The notes beneath the pieces are model-generated. The model was given only the letters and a program-made list of their open reading frames with translations, was not told the origin of the DNA and did no database searches. Source: Bolinopsis microptera (Eukaryota > Ctenophora > Tentaculata > Lobata > Bolinopsidae). Taken from it: a DNA stretch of 64,000 nt. A program made the translations under genes and the position numbers. The DNA is taken from NCBI RefSeq assembly GCF_026151205.1, contig NC_087076.1, forward strand, positions 4,673,902 to 4,737,901, given 5' to 3'. This document shows positions 41,134 through 51,972 of the stretch, one piece after another (position 1 is the stretch's first letter; every line of letters begins with the position of its first letter).

Positions 41134-42849
41134 AATGGCTTCCAGTGCAATGGCAGAGATTTAACTCATAAAAATTGATAACTGATTGACTAAAATAAGA
41201 GAAGTTCGTGATTAAAAATATAGGAAAGTTTCAGTTACGAAAAAGATTTCCTGGTACACCGACCAAATAAATAAAACATACATCAACTATAAGAGCAGTC
41301 GGTAAGGAAACTACACAATAATATTATCGACATCAAATAGGGAGTTAGCTCAGCCGAGGGCGGCTCAATATAGTACAGGGAGTACAGAACATTAGTTTTA
41401 ATGTTATTGTTTACTCCACCAGAGAAGCAGATCATAGTAGGATAGTGAGTGCGTATGTGGTTCGTGACTTAGTGACTAACGTGTTTACTGTTTAGGGGTT
41501 ACTGATGGTGTGGCTCATTACATCGCTCTAGGATTGTGGGGACTAACTGCGGTTTGCTTTCCTAAAACATGGAGTCGAGCAAAGAACCGACTAAGTAAAT
41601 AGGTCTAGTCTAGAGAATAATGATCTTTGTATGCTGTATACTGAGAGAAGCAACCATCATATTCCCAAATCTAGAACACAAGAAAGTTTTTTGTATTTGG
41701 AAGCAAAATGCTGGAATTTAACTCTAGTGAACATTGAAGCGATGTAGAATGAACTGTCAGATGCTCGCAATGTATAAAAGTATAAAATCTCATGTTTATG
41801 TTGGACGTTATAGTTAATGGTGTCTCATCAGTCATCATATTAGGATGCAGTGAAACTATCGGACTACGATGTATGGGGACTTGCCACCCCACGGCAATAT
41901 CAAAAACACTCTGTTACATCGTTTCCTGTTAATATAAAACTCCGTTACTAATTGAACTCAGTGAAACAATAACTAAACTCATGTAAATGTCTAATAAAAT
42001 ATAAAATACAATATAGTGTACTACTAGAAAGCTTAATAATTAACTATGAATGAGTAATTATGGTAAATAAAACTATTCCAACACAACCAAAGAAACAGCT
42101 CTCGGAAAAGGTAACACGGCATATGAAATAATCAAAACAGAATCGAACAAATGTCGACACTAAATCTATAACCGAGCACGTGTGCGTTACCACTCGTGCA
42201 CATCTAAGTTTGACCCATATCTATAATCTCTGAAATTTCTGAGCAATTCTAAGAAGAATTACGTGAGATATTAAAGGTTTGCGTGTGGGCAGTTACTTCT
42301 GGGCCACCCTGTATAAAGTTTTCAATGTATTCGCATTACAATTAAAATATGCAGCAAAACCGACAAAAAAGGCTATAAAGCTATAAATTCTGACTATAGC
42401 ACTAGCAAAGAAGACTATTTATAGCTAGTCTTTGCAAAACTGATTAGGCAATCATTGTTTAAGGAGGAAAATTATGAATAACAAGTGATAAAGCTCTGTT
42501 CTTTTGTTAGCAAATTGCCGACGGTTTAAAAAAAAATACCTCAAGAATAAATTACTATAAGATAGGCAAATTAGTTTTCTTTCTTCCTTTCAAAATGTCA
42601 CTAGAATAACCTGTTATACCAATTATAGGCTTAAAGGGTCTGTCAGTTAACAATGCTTTATCAATTATCATTCATGATGCTCCCCTGAAACAATAATTGG
42701 CTAATCAGTTTAACAAATTGCATACAGTCTACTACAGTCTACTTTTAACTTCTTGAAGACGCCTTTACCAGTGGTTAGGGGTACTGATGATTCGGTAATT
42801 TTAACGACATAACGGACACTTTAAGTTTATGCACAGTGCAGAATTCCAA
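41134..42849. other. intergenic upstream of the lectin/sushi gene
   Basis: No coding exon seen. Holds copy 1 of a 59-bp dispersed repeat (41847-41905) and, presumably, the lectin gene promoter. A sequence TTAAAGGGTCTGTCAGTTAAC near 42632 resembles the start of a TTAA-type element, but no matching right end was found. Confidence 0.5.
41847..41905. repeat. 59-bp dispersed repeat, copy 1
   Basis: Matches 45749-45807 at all but three or four of 59 positions. The core is CAGTGAAACTATCGGACTAC, then ATGTATGGGG-ACTTGCCA-CCCCA, which is self-complementary at its ends. Probably a fragment of a short interspersed element. Confidence 0.75.
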
Positions 42850-43361
42850 ATACCTTACAAGACATATTTATGGCGGCCTAATTTGCGACGACCAAAATTT
42901 TGGCGGTCCGAAAATATGGCGAAATTGAACAAAAACCGTCAAATTTCGGACGTCACAGAAAATAAGGGTATTTTTTATCATTTTTTGTGACAGTAAGCAG
43001 TAAGGAAATTTCTGAAATTCGGTAAAATCATGTTCAAACTTAGTCTGTATTAAGACTGTAAGACTTTCATGTTAGCACATACATGTATTTTAATGCAAAT
43101 TTAAACTGTATTGCTTGACATTCAATTCGTCATTGGTGTGGTGAAAATTTGTCTCAAGATGCCAGAATTTATTTATTTATTTTACTTGATATTACTTTTT
43201 AGAAACAAAATAAAGCAGTGAAGGCACAGTCATTGAAATAAGCTAAAAGATAATGCGACGGATTCTATTACGACGACCGAAATTTTGGCGGTCCGAAAAT
43301 ATGGCGAAATTTTCGGAAAACCGCCACATTTCGTACGTTATAAATATGTCTTGTAAGGTAT
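42850..43361. mobile_element. 512-bp MITE with 22-bp terminal inverted repeats
   Basis: The ends are exact inverted repeats (left begins ATACCTTACAAGACATAT, right ends with its complement). A TA dinucleotide on each side is compatible with a Tc1/mariner-type target. Inside each end lies a direct repeat of about 42 bp (42878-42920 and 43271-43313) containing TTTTGGCGGTCCGAAAATAT. No transposase, so non-autonomous. Confidence 0.8.
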
Positions 43362-44113
43362 GGAAAATATTTTCTATGACGTTATCTTTCGATGTTATCC
43401 AGGCGATCCTCACAGTTCAGTCGTGAACTCCGGATGGCTTCACCACTTTTTATTTGTTGAACTCAACAGGACCATACCTATTGTTTATTCGTCAAACAAT
43501 AGATAATCATAGTTTCCTTTGTCCCGTATTTGTACCGGTCTCCCATCCCCTAGTTGTATTTCCCTTAATAGCAACCAATGATTACCCTGCAATTAGCGCT
43601 GAGTTGTTACCTGTTAGACCTGGAACGTAATCATTGGAACACGTACCATACCATCCTCTTCATCCACTCACAATCCTAATAATACGTCACATGATCATTG
43701 ATCACAGTGTTAGTCCGAACACTCTCATTTCTCAATGTCATGTTATCAAATGTTCTTTGTTTTAATATCTTTCCTATCTATCTAGATGGATCTCCTATTC
43801 GACTGTGATAAATGATAATCCGACCAGTCCCTCTACCTCAGCTTCTCCGTTAGTGAAGTAGTAGTAGTATACGTTAGTCGTATATATAATAACCACATTC
43901 ATATATATTATATATATGAATGTGGTTATTATTAGCAGTTTCCTTCTCGACGCAATGCAAGGCGATAATATTATTTGTAGAATTAAGGTTCGCTTTTCTG
44001 TAACCTAGTGATTCAAATAAGCTTTTGGTAAATTAAAAGTTTTCTTTCAGTCGATTTTTTATAGTGCCGAAACAGGATTTAACTGATTTAAGATAATTTT
44101 ATTGTTTTAAGCA
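43362..44113. other. upstream region of the acid phosphatase gene
   Basis: Contains the perfect hairpin at 43886-43932 and a copy of the short repeat shared with 34469-34530. No coding exon. The phosphatase promoter is expected here but no element was assigned. Confidence 0.5.
43886..43932. repeat. perfect 22-bp-arm hairpin
   Basis: Arms 43886-43907 and 43911-43932 are perfect inverted repeats (ATAATAACCACATTCATA and its complement) with a 3-nt loop. It lies about 180 bp before the phosphatase start codon. Most likely a palindromic repeat unit. A role in transcription is speculation. Confidence 0.9.
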
Positions 44114-47100
44114 ATGCAATGGATGGTGCTGCTGTTAGTTGTCCTCAGCGTAGTTGCAGCTAGAGATAAGCGGGACATTGAACACACACCTCTTCACAAG
44201 AGGAATGCTCAGAATGCTCTGTTAGATGTCAGAGATACACATGTTTCTTTCTCTCATTCGGAATTTGCTTATGATGACTCTGTAAAGTAAGATCTGACTT
44301 TGACGTATTTTTAAGAGATGTTTTTGAAAGATCTTTGTATCCTAAATGACTTAAATTTTTAAATTCTTATCAAATATCATTCTTTATAGGACAAAAAACG
44401 TTTTGATCTATCTAAAAATATAATTTATTGCATTAATTGCACTGTCATACCATTACAGAGTGTATGCAAACACTTCAAAGATCACGAATGAGGAGGCAGT
44501 CGAGATAACATGGGAGAACCCTGCAGCTAGTCTGTTCGACATGATAGCTATTTACACTCCACCTTCAAGAGGTGTCAAGGTAACAAATTATACGGAATCT
44601 TGTACCTACCTGAACCAAACCTTGATTGAACTGTTTTACAAAAAAACCCAAAATCAAACTAAACTATATGGATTTAGGTCGTTTTCTAAAAATGTTCAGT
44701 TTGATGATTTCATCACCTTTTTCAGGATTATTTAGACTTCAGATACGTGTCAGACACCAAAGGATGGCAGAAACACCAGGGAGTGTTTCACGAGATCTTG
44801 TTCAACATGCGAGCTGATTATGAGATTCGTTACCTTGCTATAGGTTACCTGTCATCTACCTTTTATTATGTGTATTTCACGTTTCTGGAGACTATAATTT
44901 GTAATTAACTGATTTGTGCGGTCCCTACATAACAAAGTGCCCAACTAATATAAATCTGAAAGTAGAAATTTTGTCCTTCGTTAACTTCTGATCTGTTGTT
45001 TGTTCAAAACTTGCTTTACCTTTTATCTAGGAACGAAGTTGTGATTGAATTTTGTTCATAAAACATTTTACTCGTTCAGATAAACACCAAAAAGCGACTG
45101 TAAAAGCAAGTTTTAAGATCTCAGTCCCCGACAACGAACCAATGCATGGTCACATAGCAGTCACATCCAGACCTGGTGAAATAAGGGTCATGTGGGGCAG
45201 CGCTAAATCTGATAAACCCAGAGTCAAGGTCCGATATATTAGTAATATTATCCGTAATAATATGCCAATTTGATTTAGATTCATTAAATATTTCCCAAAA
45301 TTAAGGTTCTGTAGTTGAGACACTATCAATAGACTTGGATTGTGATGAAACATTGGCACATTTTTTGATAAATCAATTAAACAGACAAAACAAGCATGTA
45401 ACCACCTAATCGATATTACCAATGTCTATAATTAGGAATATATTTACCAACCACCTCCTCCAATTTAGTTCCTAATTTCCAACCCTCTCCCAGTTCTCCC
45501 AGTCACCTGACTTACAGAACCCAATGACAGCACTGGCAACCACCACCACCTACACTGCTGATGATCTGTGTGGGGCACGTGCTAATGTTACAGATCCTGT
45601 CATGTATCAAGATCCTGGCTTCTTCCACACTGCTCTTCTAACCGTTACTGCCGCTATTTTGTTGTGATTTTTATGTTGCTGTAATTATCTTATCTCCTTT
45701 TTGCGATAATACTAAAGGCTTACTGATCCAAAATCTGTATATTATGACGCAGTGAAACTATCGGACTACAATGTATGGGGACTTGCCACCCCATGGCAAC
45801 ATCAAAATATATTACTTCCTTTTACTTACTAAAATGTTTAGTAAATACCTAATTTTGGGATTATCTGCTAGGACCTAAAGCCAGGCGTCACATACTATTA
45901 CACATACGGAACTAACAAAGCTACAAGCAAGACTGCCTCCTTCGTTGGAGCACCCTATCCAGACGCCAAGGTATTTTGTTACTACATTACAATATAGTCT
46001 ACTTACTATTCATCATTACATTAACAATTTAACATACTGTGAAATTGAATGGAAATAAGATAATATATAGTAGCATCTCGAACTGGCAAAGTTTTAAAGA
46101 ATCTCCACCGCTCAGGTAGCAGTGACAAAGTTTATAGGATACGGAGATATGGGAGTCTACTACCCGCCCTACAATGGTGACAGCATGGGGGCAGCGGGTG
46201 TCACACGCAACCTCGAACAGGAAGCTGCTAAAGGTCTGGACTTCATCCTCCATTTCGGTGATCTCAGCTACGCGCGCGGGAGAGGCTACATCTGGGATCA
46301 GTTCATGACACAGATGACTAGTGTGTCGGAACAGGTTCCGTACATGGTGGGGGTCGGGAATCATGAGTACGATCACGTGAGCGGAGGAGAGAAGGATCCT
46401 AGTGGGGCGCCTGATAATGGGTTCCGTCCTCAGTGGGGGAATTATGGGAATGACGGAGGTGGCGAGTGTGGTGTACCCACCTCGCACAGGTAATTCCAGC
46501 ACTGACTACTTCTTTTCATTTATTTGTTATTATTTTTCTTTATTTTAATTCGGTATTCTTAAAAGCGAGTAAAATCTCAGGACATATAATATATTATATA
46601 CAAACCCATGCAACTGTGAATTATTATTTACAAACTACAATCTCATTACAACACAACTAATATTACGGGATCCGGATTATTTTCTTATAGGAGACTACAT
46701 CTGAATGCTTTCTTATGTCTGCTCCTGTCATGTCATACGATATTCTTGCCATAACATATAATATAATCGAAAATATAACTGTTTTCCCCACTCCTAGTGC
46801 CATACTCATTACTCAACTTATTCCACACTCTACAATGTCCACGAAGACTGCTATCCTGAAATCTAGATTACACTCGCGTAAATCGTTTAGATGAAGAATT
46901 CCTGTGAAGATGTCGATCACTCAAACTACCATAATTCGTCTCCGACAGATCCAAATACTGACGAGAGACGACCTCTATTTTCTCTAGACACTCCACTAAA
47001 GAGTGCCCAACTGCTGATTGATAAAATTTTTCTTTCTCGTCGATGGGAACTTGTAAGATCGACTCAAGTTGTTTATTTAAGAGGGAAAACGTGAGAGCAG

Positions 47101-50100
47101 CAGCAAAAGTAGCATCTTCAAGTGAGGTATCAGCTGAATCCCTCTTCTCATTCTTCTTCTCATTCTTCTTATCAGCCTGATTCCCTCGCATTTTCAACCC
47201 GATCGCAATAGAAGTTAAACCCACCAAAACTGATACCACCGATTTTTGAAACGAAAATCCCATGTGATTTTGAAGAATAGACATAAAGACAGAAGCTGCA
47301 CCACAACTGGTTACTCCTACAAGTAATGTCTGTCGAGCTAGAAGTGATTTATCTGATGTATCTTTTCTTTCTGGGTCTTTTTCAACGAGAACATCGCAAA
47401 TACTGTTCAGGGCCTCCCCAACTCCCGCCCCTACTTCTCTCAGTTCAGGCAGGGTTTGCTGGATCAGGGTTTTCAAGAAGGCTTCAAATGTAATCCCTTC
47501 ATCAGGATTTCCCCAGGATTCATCTGGATTTCCCCAGGATTTACTACGAATGATACTCTGCTGTGAAGAGTCGTTCAAGGCAGCTGATAGCTTAGTGAAC
47601 CTGTACTGTGCTTCTTCTATCATCTTCTGAATCCTTATCACACTCTCCATTGTGGCCTTCTTTTCAGTTTCTTGACGATTGTTCATTACAATCAGCTTTT
47701 CCAAGGCTCCGTCAAGGTTGTGATTTATTGTGATCAACGAGACTGAATCCGCCAGAAGTTTGATGATTCTTTTCACCCAGTAAAACCATCTCAACCCAAC
47801 CTGTACATACCCTTCACAGTCCGTGTCGTTCCCTAGCCAGTCTACTTTGAGTGTATCCGTACTTTCTTTATCCATTGTGAAGGATTACTGAATTTGAATT
47901 GGCTGTTTAATAATTTAAACTAATTTTACAGAAGTGATTTAATGTATGCTCGCTAGTACTACGCGTACGGTCCTTTCAGCTTATCTTTAGATTGAGCTGG
48001 CTTGCACAAAACAGAAGAATATGATATAAACAAATTTGCAAAAGTCAAGCTGCAAATTATACGGCGACAGTCTTGTTTTCGTTATAATTTATTCGTAGAG
48101 GAACCAAGAAAAGTAGAGGAAGTAAGAACCGTAAAGTAAGACTATTAACAGAACAACAAACGAATGTATCATAACAAAACGTGACACTAAGACAAACTTC
48201 ATTGATATAGATCTAGTTAACTCAATCAGGTTTGTACATGGAATTTGGAAAAATGGCAAAGGGTAAGTTTGACTGATACTTCCACTGACCGTATTTTCAT
48301 ACATTAGCTATCAGACAAATTGAAAAATCCTGTAACACAGCCGAAATATCTTAGAAGATGCGATAACTCCAATAACTCAGCAATGATCGGAATTTCAAAA
48401 TGCTGAAGGACTGGTAACTCGTATGAATACCTTGATGTTGAGCTATTTTTAACCATCTCGTCCCCTGGTTGTACGTGTAATATAGTAGGGGGGAGACAGT
48501 GTATTGTAGGTGATTTTACGTAGATAAAGATAGACGATGGAATGTAAGCCACACCCTACATTCCTCCCTCCCTCAGATACATAGCGCCTGATAACGGTAA
48601 CGGAGTGTTCTGGTACAGTTTCAACTACGGACTAGTTCACGTGGTGATGTTCAGTAGTGAGCACGACTTCAGACCTGACAGTAGACAGGTTAGTATTCAT
48701 TGTAATCTTGTAAATATTTTGTAGATAGTCTCTTAATATCTTGAGATTGTAAATACTTTGTAAATATCTCGTTATAGGAAGATCTTATAAACATTTTGTT
48801 ACTGTCCAGGGAATATCTTGGGACCATCTTTCAAACATCAAGCTAAAATGTTGTGAACAGCTGTAGGTTGCTTGAATTAGGGTGGCATCAGATGACAAGC
48901 ACACGTGTCACGTGTGTAATCTAATTAGGCTCATGGACACGATAAGTAAATAAATCGTGTAAAACAGACAGTTCCAGAATAAGTAATACTAAGTTAAATC
49001 GAATTTGGTATCAAGGTCAAAACTCGAAACCATGTGATTTTAAATTATATTATCTGTTTGCTAGAAGTCGGTGACACGGTCTGAAAGCATTCTCTGGAAT
49101 GAAATTAAAAACTTCCTTTACAACCTCGTGATGGCAGATAGTAAGTAAGCAGTTGTGTTTGTGCTTTATCAAATAAAGAAGTAACCAATAAAACTTCCCA
49201 GTACCTGTGGCTGGAAAAGGACCTGAAGTCAGTTGACAGAAATAAGCACCCTTGGGTTGTAGTCACTTCTCATCGACCTCTTTATACTAGCCAGGTAATC
49301 TTCTTCTTAATTTGAGTACTAATCAGTACCCCATCAGTCGTTAGGTACCCCATTAAGTTGGAAGTCAATCAATGCCTCAGCTTAATAGAGCAAAATGATT
49401 TATTTGTTCTAGGACAGATAATCGAATAAAGGAGCTATTTAGGGTATTAATATTGATCGCTATAGTTTGTCAGTTTGACAATAGTAACATAACAATCATA
49501 ATAGCTCGTTCTAAGGCACTTTGCCAAGATATACAGGTAAGTATGGGAGGCAGCACAATCGTACATATTGTTGTTAACGTTACACAACACAGATACTTGA
49601 TATACTTTTTTGTAGTTTGTTCTACTTCCTTCTTATTGACATTGTATCAGTGCTTTTACGTACTGTATGTCACCAGACACCAGCTTGATATTAAAATTTG
49701 TATTCAACTTTCTTTAGTTTATCTTCTCAGTTCTCAATGAGTCATGTCAGTCAAAAAATATTTCTCAGGACCAAAATGGGGACCATGTTGTTGGGCTTCA
49801 CATGATAATGGCACTTGAAGAGCTTTTTTACACTTACAAAGTCAACATTCACCTCTCTGGTCATTATCACAGGTCAAATTAGTTTCTCAAATTATGAGTC
49901 ATTAATAATGAGTTATTATATTCTTAAACTTACTCATGATTTCTCGTTTCCAGGAGCAAAATGGGGACCATATTGTGGGGCTACACATGAAATTGGCGTT
50001 AGAGGAACTTTTCTATAATTACCAAGTTAACCTGCATATGGCGGGACATCTACACAGGTTTTTTAGTTCATATTGGCAGGATTCGAAGCTTTTTGACATT

Positions 50101-51362
50101 GTCGGCATTTTTAATTTGTTGTGGCAAAATTTTCAAAATACTTAAATGTAGCACGCAGTACATACTGTCAATTATTTATCTTTGTAAATTTTCACGTACG
50201 TGCTGAAACGCGCGCATTTTGATTTAACAAACGCAAATGTCACAACAAAAACAAACTCCATCCGATCCTTTTTAACATAGTTAAATTCTAGTTACGAGAG
50301 AACTTGCCCGGTGGTTGCTGGAGACTGTGTAGCCCCTGGTCATGGTACTGTTTACGTTATTAACGGAGCTGCTGGAAAGTTCCTTGATGCCCAAAACTAC
50401 GATCAATATTCATGGTAATTACCCTTCAAATTGTGATTAATAAGCTAATTAGAATAATTATCTTCAGCTACGAGAGCACGTGCGCAGTGGTGAGTGGCGA
50501 TTGTGTTAAGCCCGGAACTGGAACTGTTTATATAGTTGTGGGCACTTCTGGTCATTCTCTTGAACAGCAAGCTTACAGGCCGTATTCTTGGTGAGCGTCA
50601 GTTTGTCGCCAATCATGTGTTATTTGAATGCAATATTTACAGTACCCAAAAGTCAAATGATAATTTGTCGTCCTATTTTGATTATTAAAACCTAGTCAAT
50701 TTAAAAGTTGATCGAAATTCGATTGTTGGCACTAAAATCCCTGATTTAAAGTGGTTTTTCAAATTATCGTCTATCAGTTTACGTGTCTATTTTATCACAC
50801 TTCTACTTATCGCACACTCTCAAGTATTCTCTGTTTCAGGTCAAAGTATCATAACTGTGAAAAGTTCGGATACCAACGCATGACAGCTAATACAACTCAC
50901 ATGCATGTAGAATTCGTTACGGTAAGTCAAACTTAATTGAGCTTCTAAATATAATTTGCTGCTCAACAAATCCTGGTTCAAAACTTGAGACTTTATAATA
51001 TGCCACTTTCCTGGACCTAACTATCAGCTCCACAGTCGTCTTTTTATAATTTAAACTAGTTAGCAAAGAAATGGGTCCTATCTTGATTCTTGCAGTATAT
51101 ACTGTAATAACTTCTGTATATCAGTTCATATCCAGGATATACCAATTGGTTAAATCTTAAGTACTCAAGTACGAACTCAAGTACGAACTCAAGTACGTAC
51201 TCAAGTATGTACTCAAGTATGTACCGTTAAGTAAGGTTCGGAGTAGTAGACAAGCGATGTCAATATTATTCCACTTAGGCACCGAACCAAGAAGTGCTGG
51301 ACAACATAACAATCCCAGTCTGGGACGAGAGTGCTACAAAACGGGAATTCAAGAGACGATGA
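44114..51362 (+). CDS. purple acid phosphatase (metallophosphoesterase), secreted
   Basis: Exons: 44114-44286, 44459-44579, 44726-44843, 45080-45228, 45494-45643, 45872-45970, 46116-46489, 48577-48688, 49202-49294, one of 49769-49872/49954-50057, one or both of 50292-50414/50468-50590, 50840-50921, 51279-51362 (stop TGA). One exon from each pair gives 1782 nt, 593 aa. Signal peptide MQWMVLLLVVLSVVAA, N-terminal beta domain, fibronectin-like part (DDLCGA, DPGFFHTALLT), then catalytic domain with all seven metal ligands: D281 (GDMG), D319 and Y322 (GDLSYA), N352 (GNHE), H456 (TSH), H495 and H497 (GHxH). It hydrolyses phosphate monoesters with an Fe-Fe, Fe-Zn or Fe-Mn centre outside the cytosol. 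The layout is that of large plant-type enzymes. AATAAA at 51881 is a possible poly(A) signal. Confidence 0.92.
45749..45807. repeat. 59-bp dispersed repeat, copy 2
   Basis: Same orientation as copy 1 at 41847-41905. Lies in the phosphatase intron between 45643 and 45872. Confidence 0.75.
46868..47875 (-). CDS. nested intronless gene, 335-aa protein of unknown function
   Basis: A complete single-exon frame, ATG at 47875, inside the 2.1 kb phosphatase intron (46490-48576) on the opposite strand. I do not recognise the family. Visible features: an amphipathic Lys/Glu-rich, coiled-coil-like stretch (about 60-100), a tandem SWGNPDE repeat (113-126), two hydrophobic segments (about 183-201 and 212-228) that could form a membrane hairpin, a charged KKNEKKNEK patch (237-245), and a helical C-terminal part with a basic end. 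No signal peptide. The length and lack of stops in this AT-rich setting make a chance ORF very unlikely. Possibly a retrocopy or a lineage-specific effector or membrane-remodelling protein; the function is not assigned. Confidence 0.8.
   Translation of the reverse strand: MDKESTDTLKVDWLGNDTDCEGYVQVGLRWFYWVKRIIKLLADSVSLITINHNLDGALEKLIVMNNRQETEKKATMESVIRIQKMIEEAQYRFTKLSAALNDSSQQSIIRSKSWGNPDESWGNPDEGITFEAFLKTLIQQTLPELREVGAGVGEALNSICDVLVEKDPERKDTSDKSLLARQTLLVGVTSCGAASVFMSILQNHMGFSFQKSVVSVLVGLTSIAIGLKMRGNQADKKNEKKNEKRDSADTSLEDATFAAALTFSLLNKQLESILQVPIDEKEKFYQSAVGHSLVECLEKIEVVSRQYLDLSETNYGSLSDRHLHRNSSSKRFTRV
49769..49872 (+). CDS. phosphatase alternative exon A1
   Basis: 104 nt, enters in phase 0 and leaves in phase 2. 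Encodes DQNGDHVVGLHM... ending IHLSGHYH, which supplies two metal-ligand histidines. Paralogous to A2 at 49954-50057, of identical length, 81 bp downstream. Using both A1 and A2 would shift the frame, so they should be mutually exclusive. Confidence 0.88.
49954..50057 (+). CDS. phosphatase alternative exon A2
   Basis: 104 nt with the same phases as A1. Encodes EQNGDHIVGLHM... ending LHMAGHLH, and keeps both ligand histidines. The substitutions relative to A1 are mostly conservative, indicating that both copies are under constraint. Acceptor TTTCCAG, donor CAG|GTTTTT. Confidence 0.88.
50292..50414 (+). CDS. phosphatase alternative exon B1
   Basis: 123 nt, phase 2 in and out. Encodes the YER motif after GHxH (SYERTCPVVAGDC), then VYVINGAAG and a tail ending QYSW. 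Paralogous to B2, of the same length. Confidence 0.88.
50468..50590 (+). CDS. phosphatase alternative exon B2
   Basis: 123 nt with the same phases as B1. Encodes SYESTCAVVSGDC, then VYIVVGTSG and a tail ending PYSW. It differs from B1 in the YER motif (YES) and around the substrate-side loop. Only 53 bp separate B1 and B2, which may be too short to splice. Joint inclusion would stay in frame. Confidence 0.88.
51166..51226. repeat. 12-bp minisatellite
   Basis: About five copies of a CTCAAGTACGTA-like unit in tandem, in the last phosphatase intron. Confidence 0.8.
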
Positions 51363-51972
51363 TAACGGACTTAGGACATCAGCAGTTTCGCCTTAAATCA
51401 CCTTCATGTTTTGTTACGTTCTGCTAATTTCGTTGGCTGATATTTATTTTTATAGATTTTGTTTCTTGTAAATATTTACCCATTTTGTTATTCCTGGCCC
51501 TTCAGTCCGTACTTTTTCAGAATTGAAAACTAATTTTATTTAACTACCGTGACCGTGTTATGTTTAGGATAAAGAAAATTCTTCTTTAAGATGTAATCGT
51601 TAAATTGATACTGTTCGAAAATTCTGTCAGCAATACAGCGTATATGTGAGATTTATCGATCAATCTTTTTTAAAATTCAATACTGATTGCTAGCAGAATT
51701 TTCTTTTTATGACAAATCACAGAAATGATAAAACAAAAATAACAAATGTCAAGCTTTTTTGCGAACACTGAACATGGCGTGTATAATGTATTGATATGAA
51801 AAATACTGTTTTATATGATTCTAATTATTTGTAAGAAATGTGGTTATAACAATCAACTGTTTTCACTTAGTTCTGTAATCAATAAATTAATTAATCTGCA
51901 AAGTTTTAAAGATTTACAAAACGTATTTATAAAACGTCCTCAATAATAGATAAGTCGATCCGTCAAGTGATT
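51363..51972. other. 3' ends of convergent phosphatase and pseudokinase genes
   Basis: The stop codons are 610 bp apart. AATAAA at 51881-51886 serves the plus strand. TTTATT at 51535-51540 could serve the minus strand. If both are used, the transcripts overlap by about 350 bp in antisense. No coding sequence. Confidence 0.5.

Noticed and set aside
49501-49535. Possible 35-nt exon with AG and GTAAGT ends in the phosphatase gene
   Set aside because: It enters in phase 0 but leaves in phase 2, breaking the frame into A1 or A2, and the protein family has no residues missing at this point.
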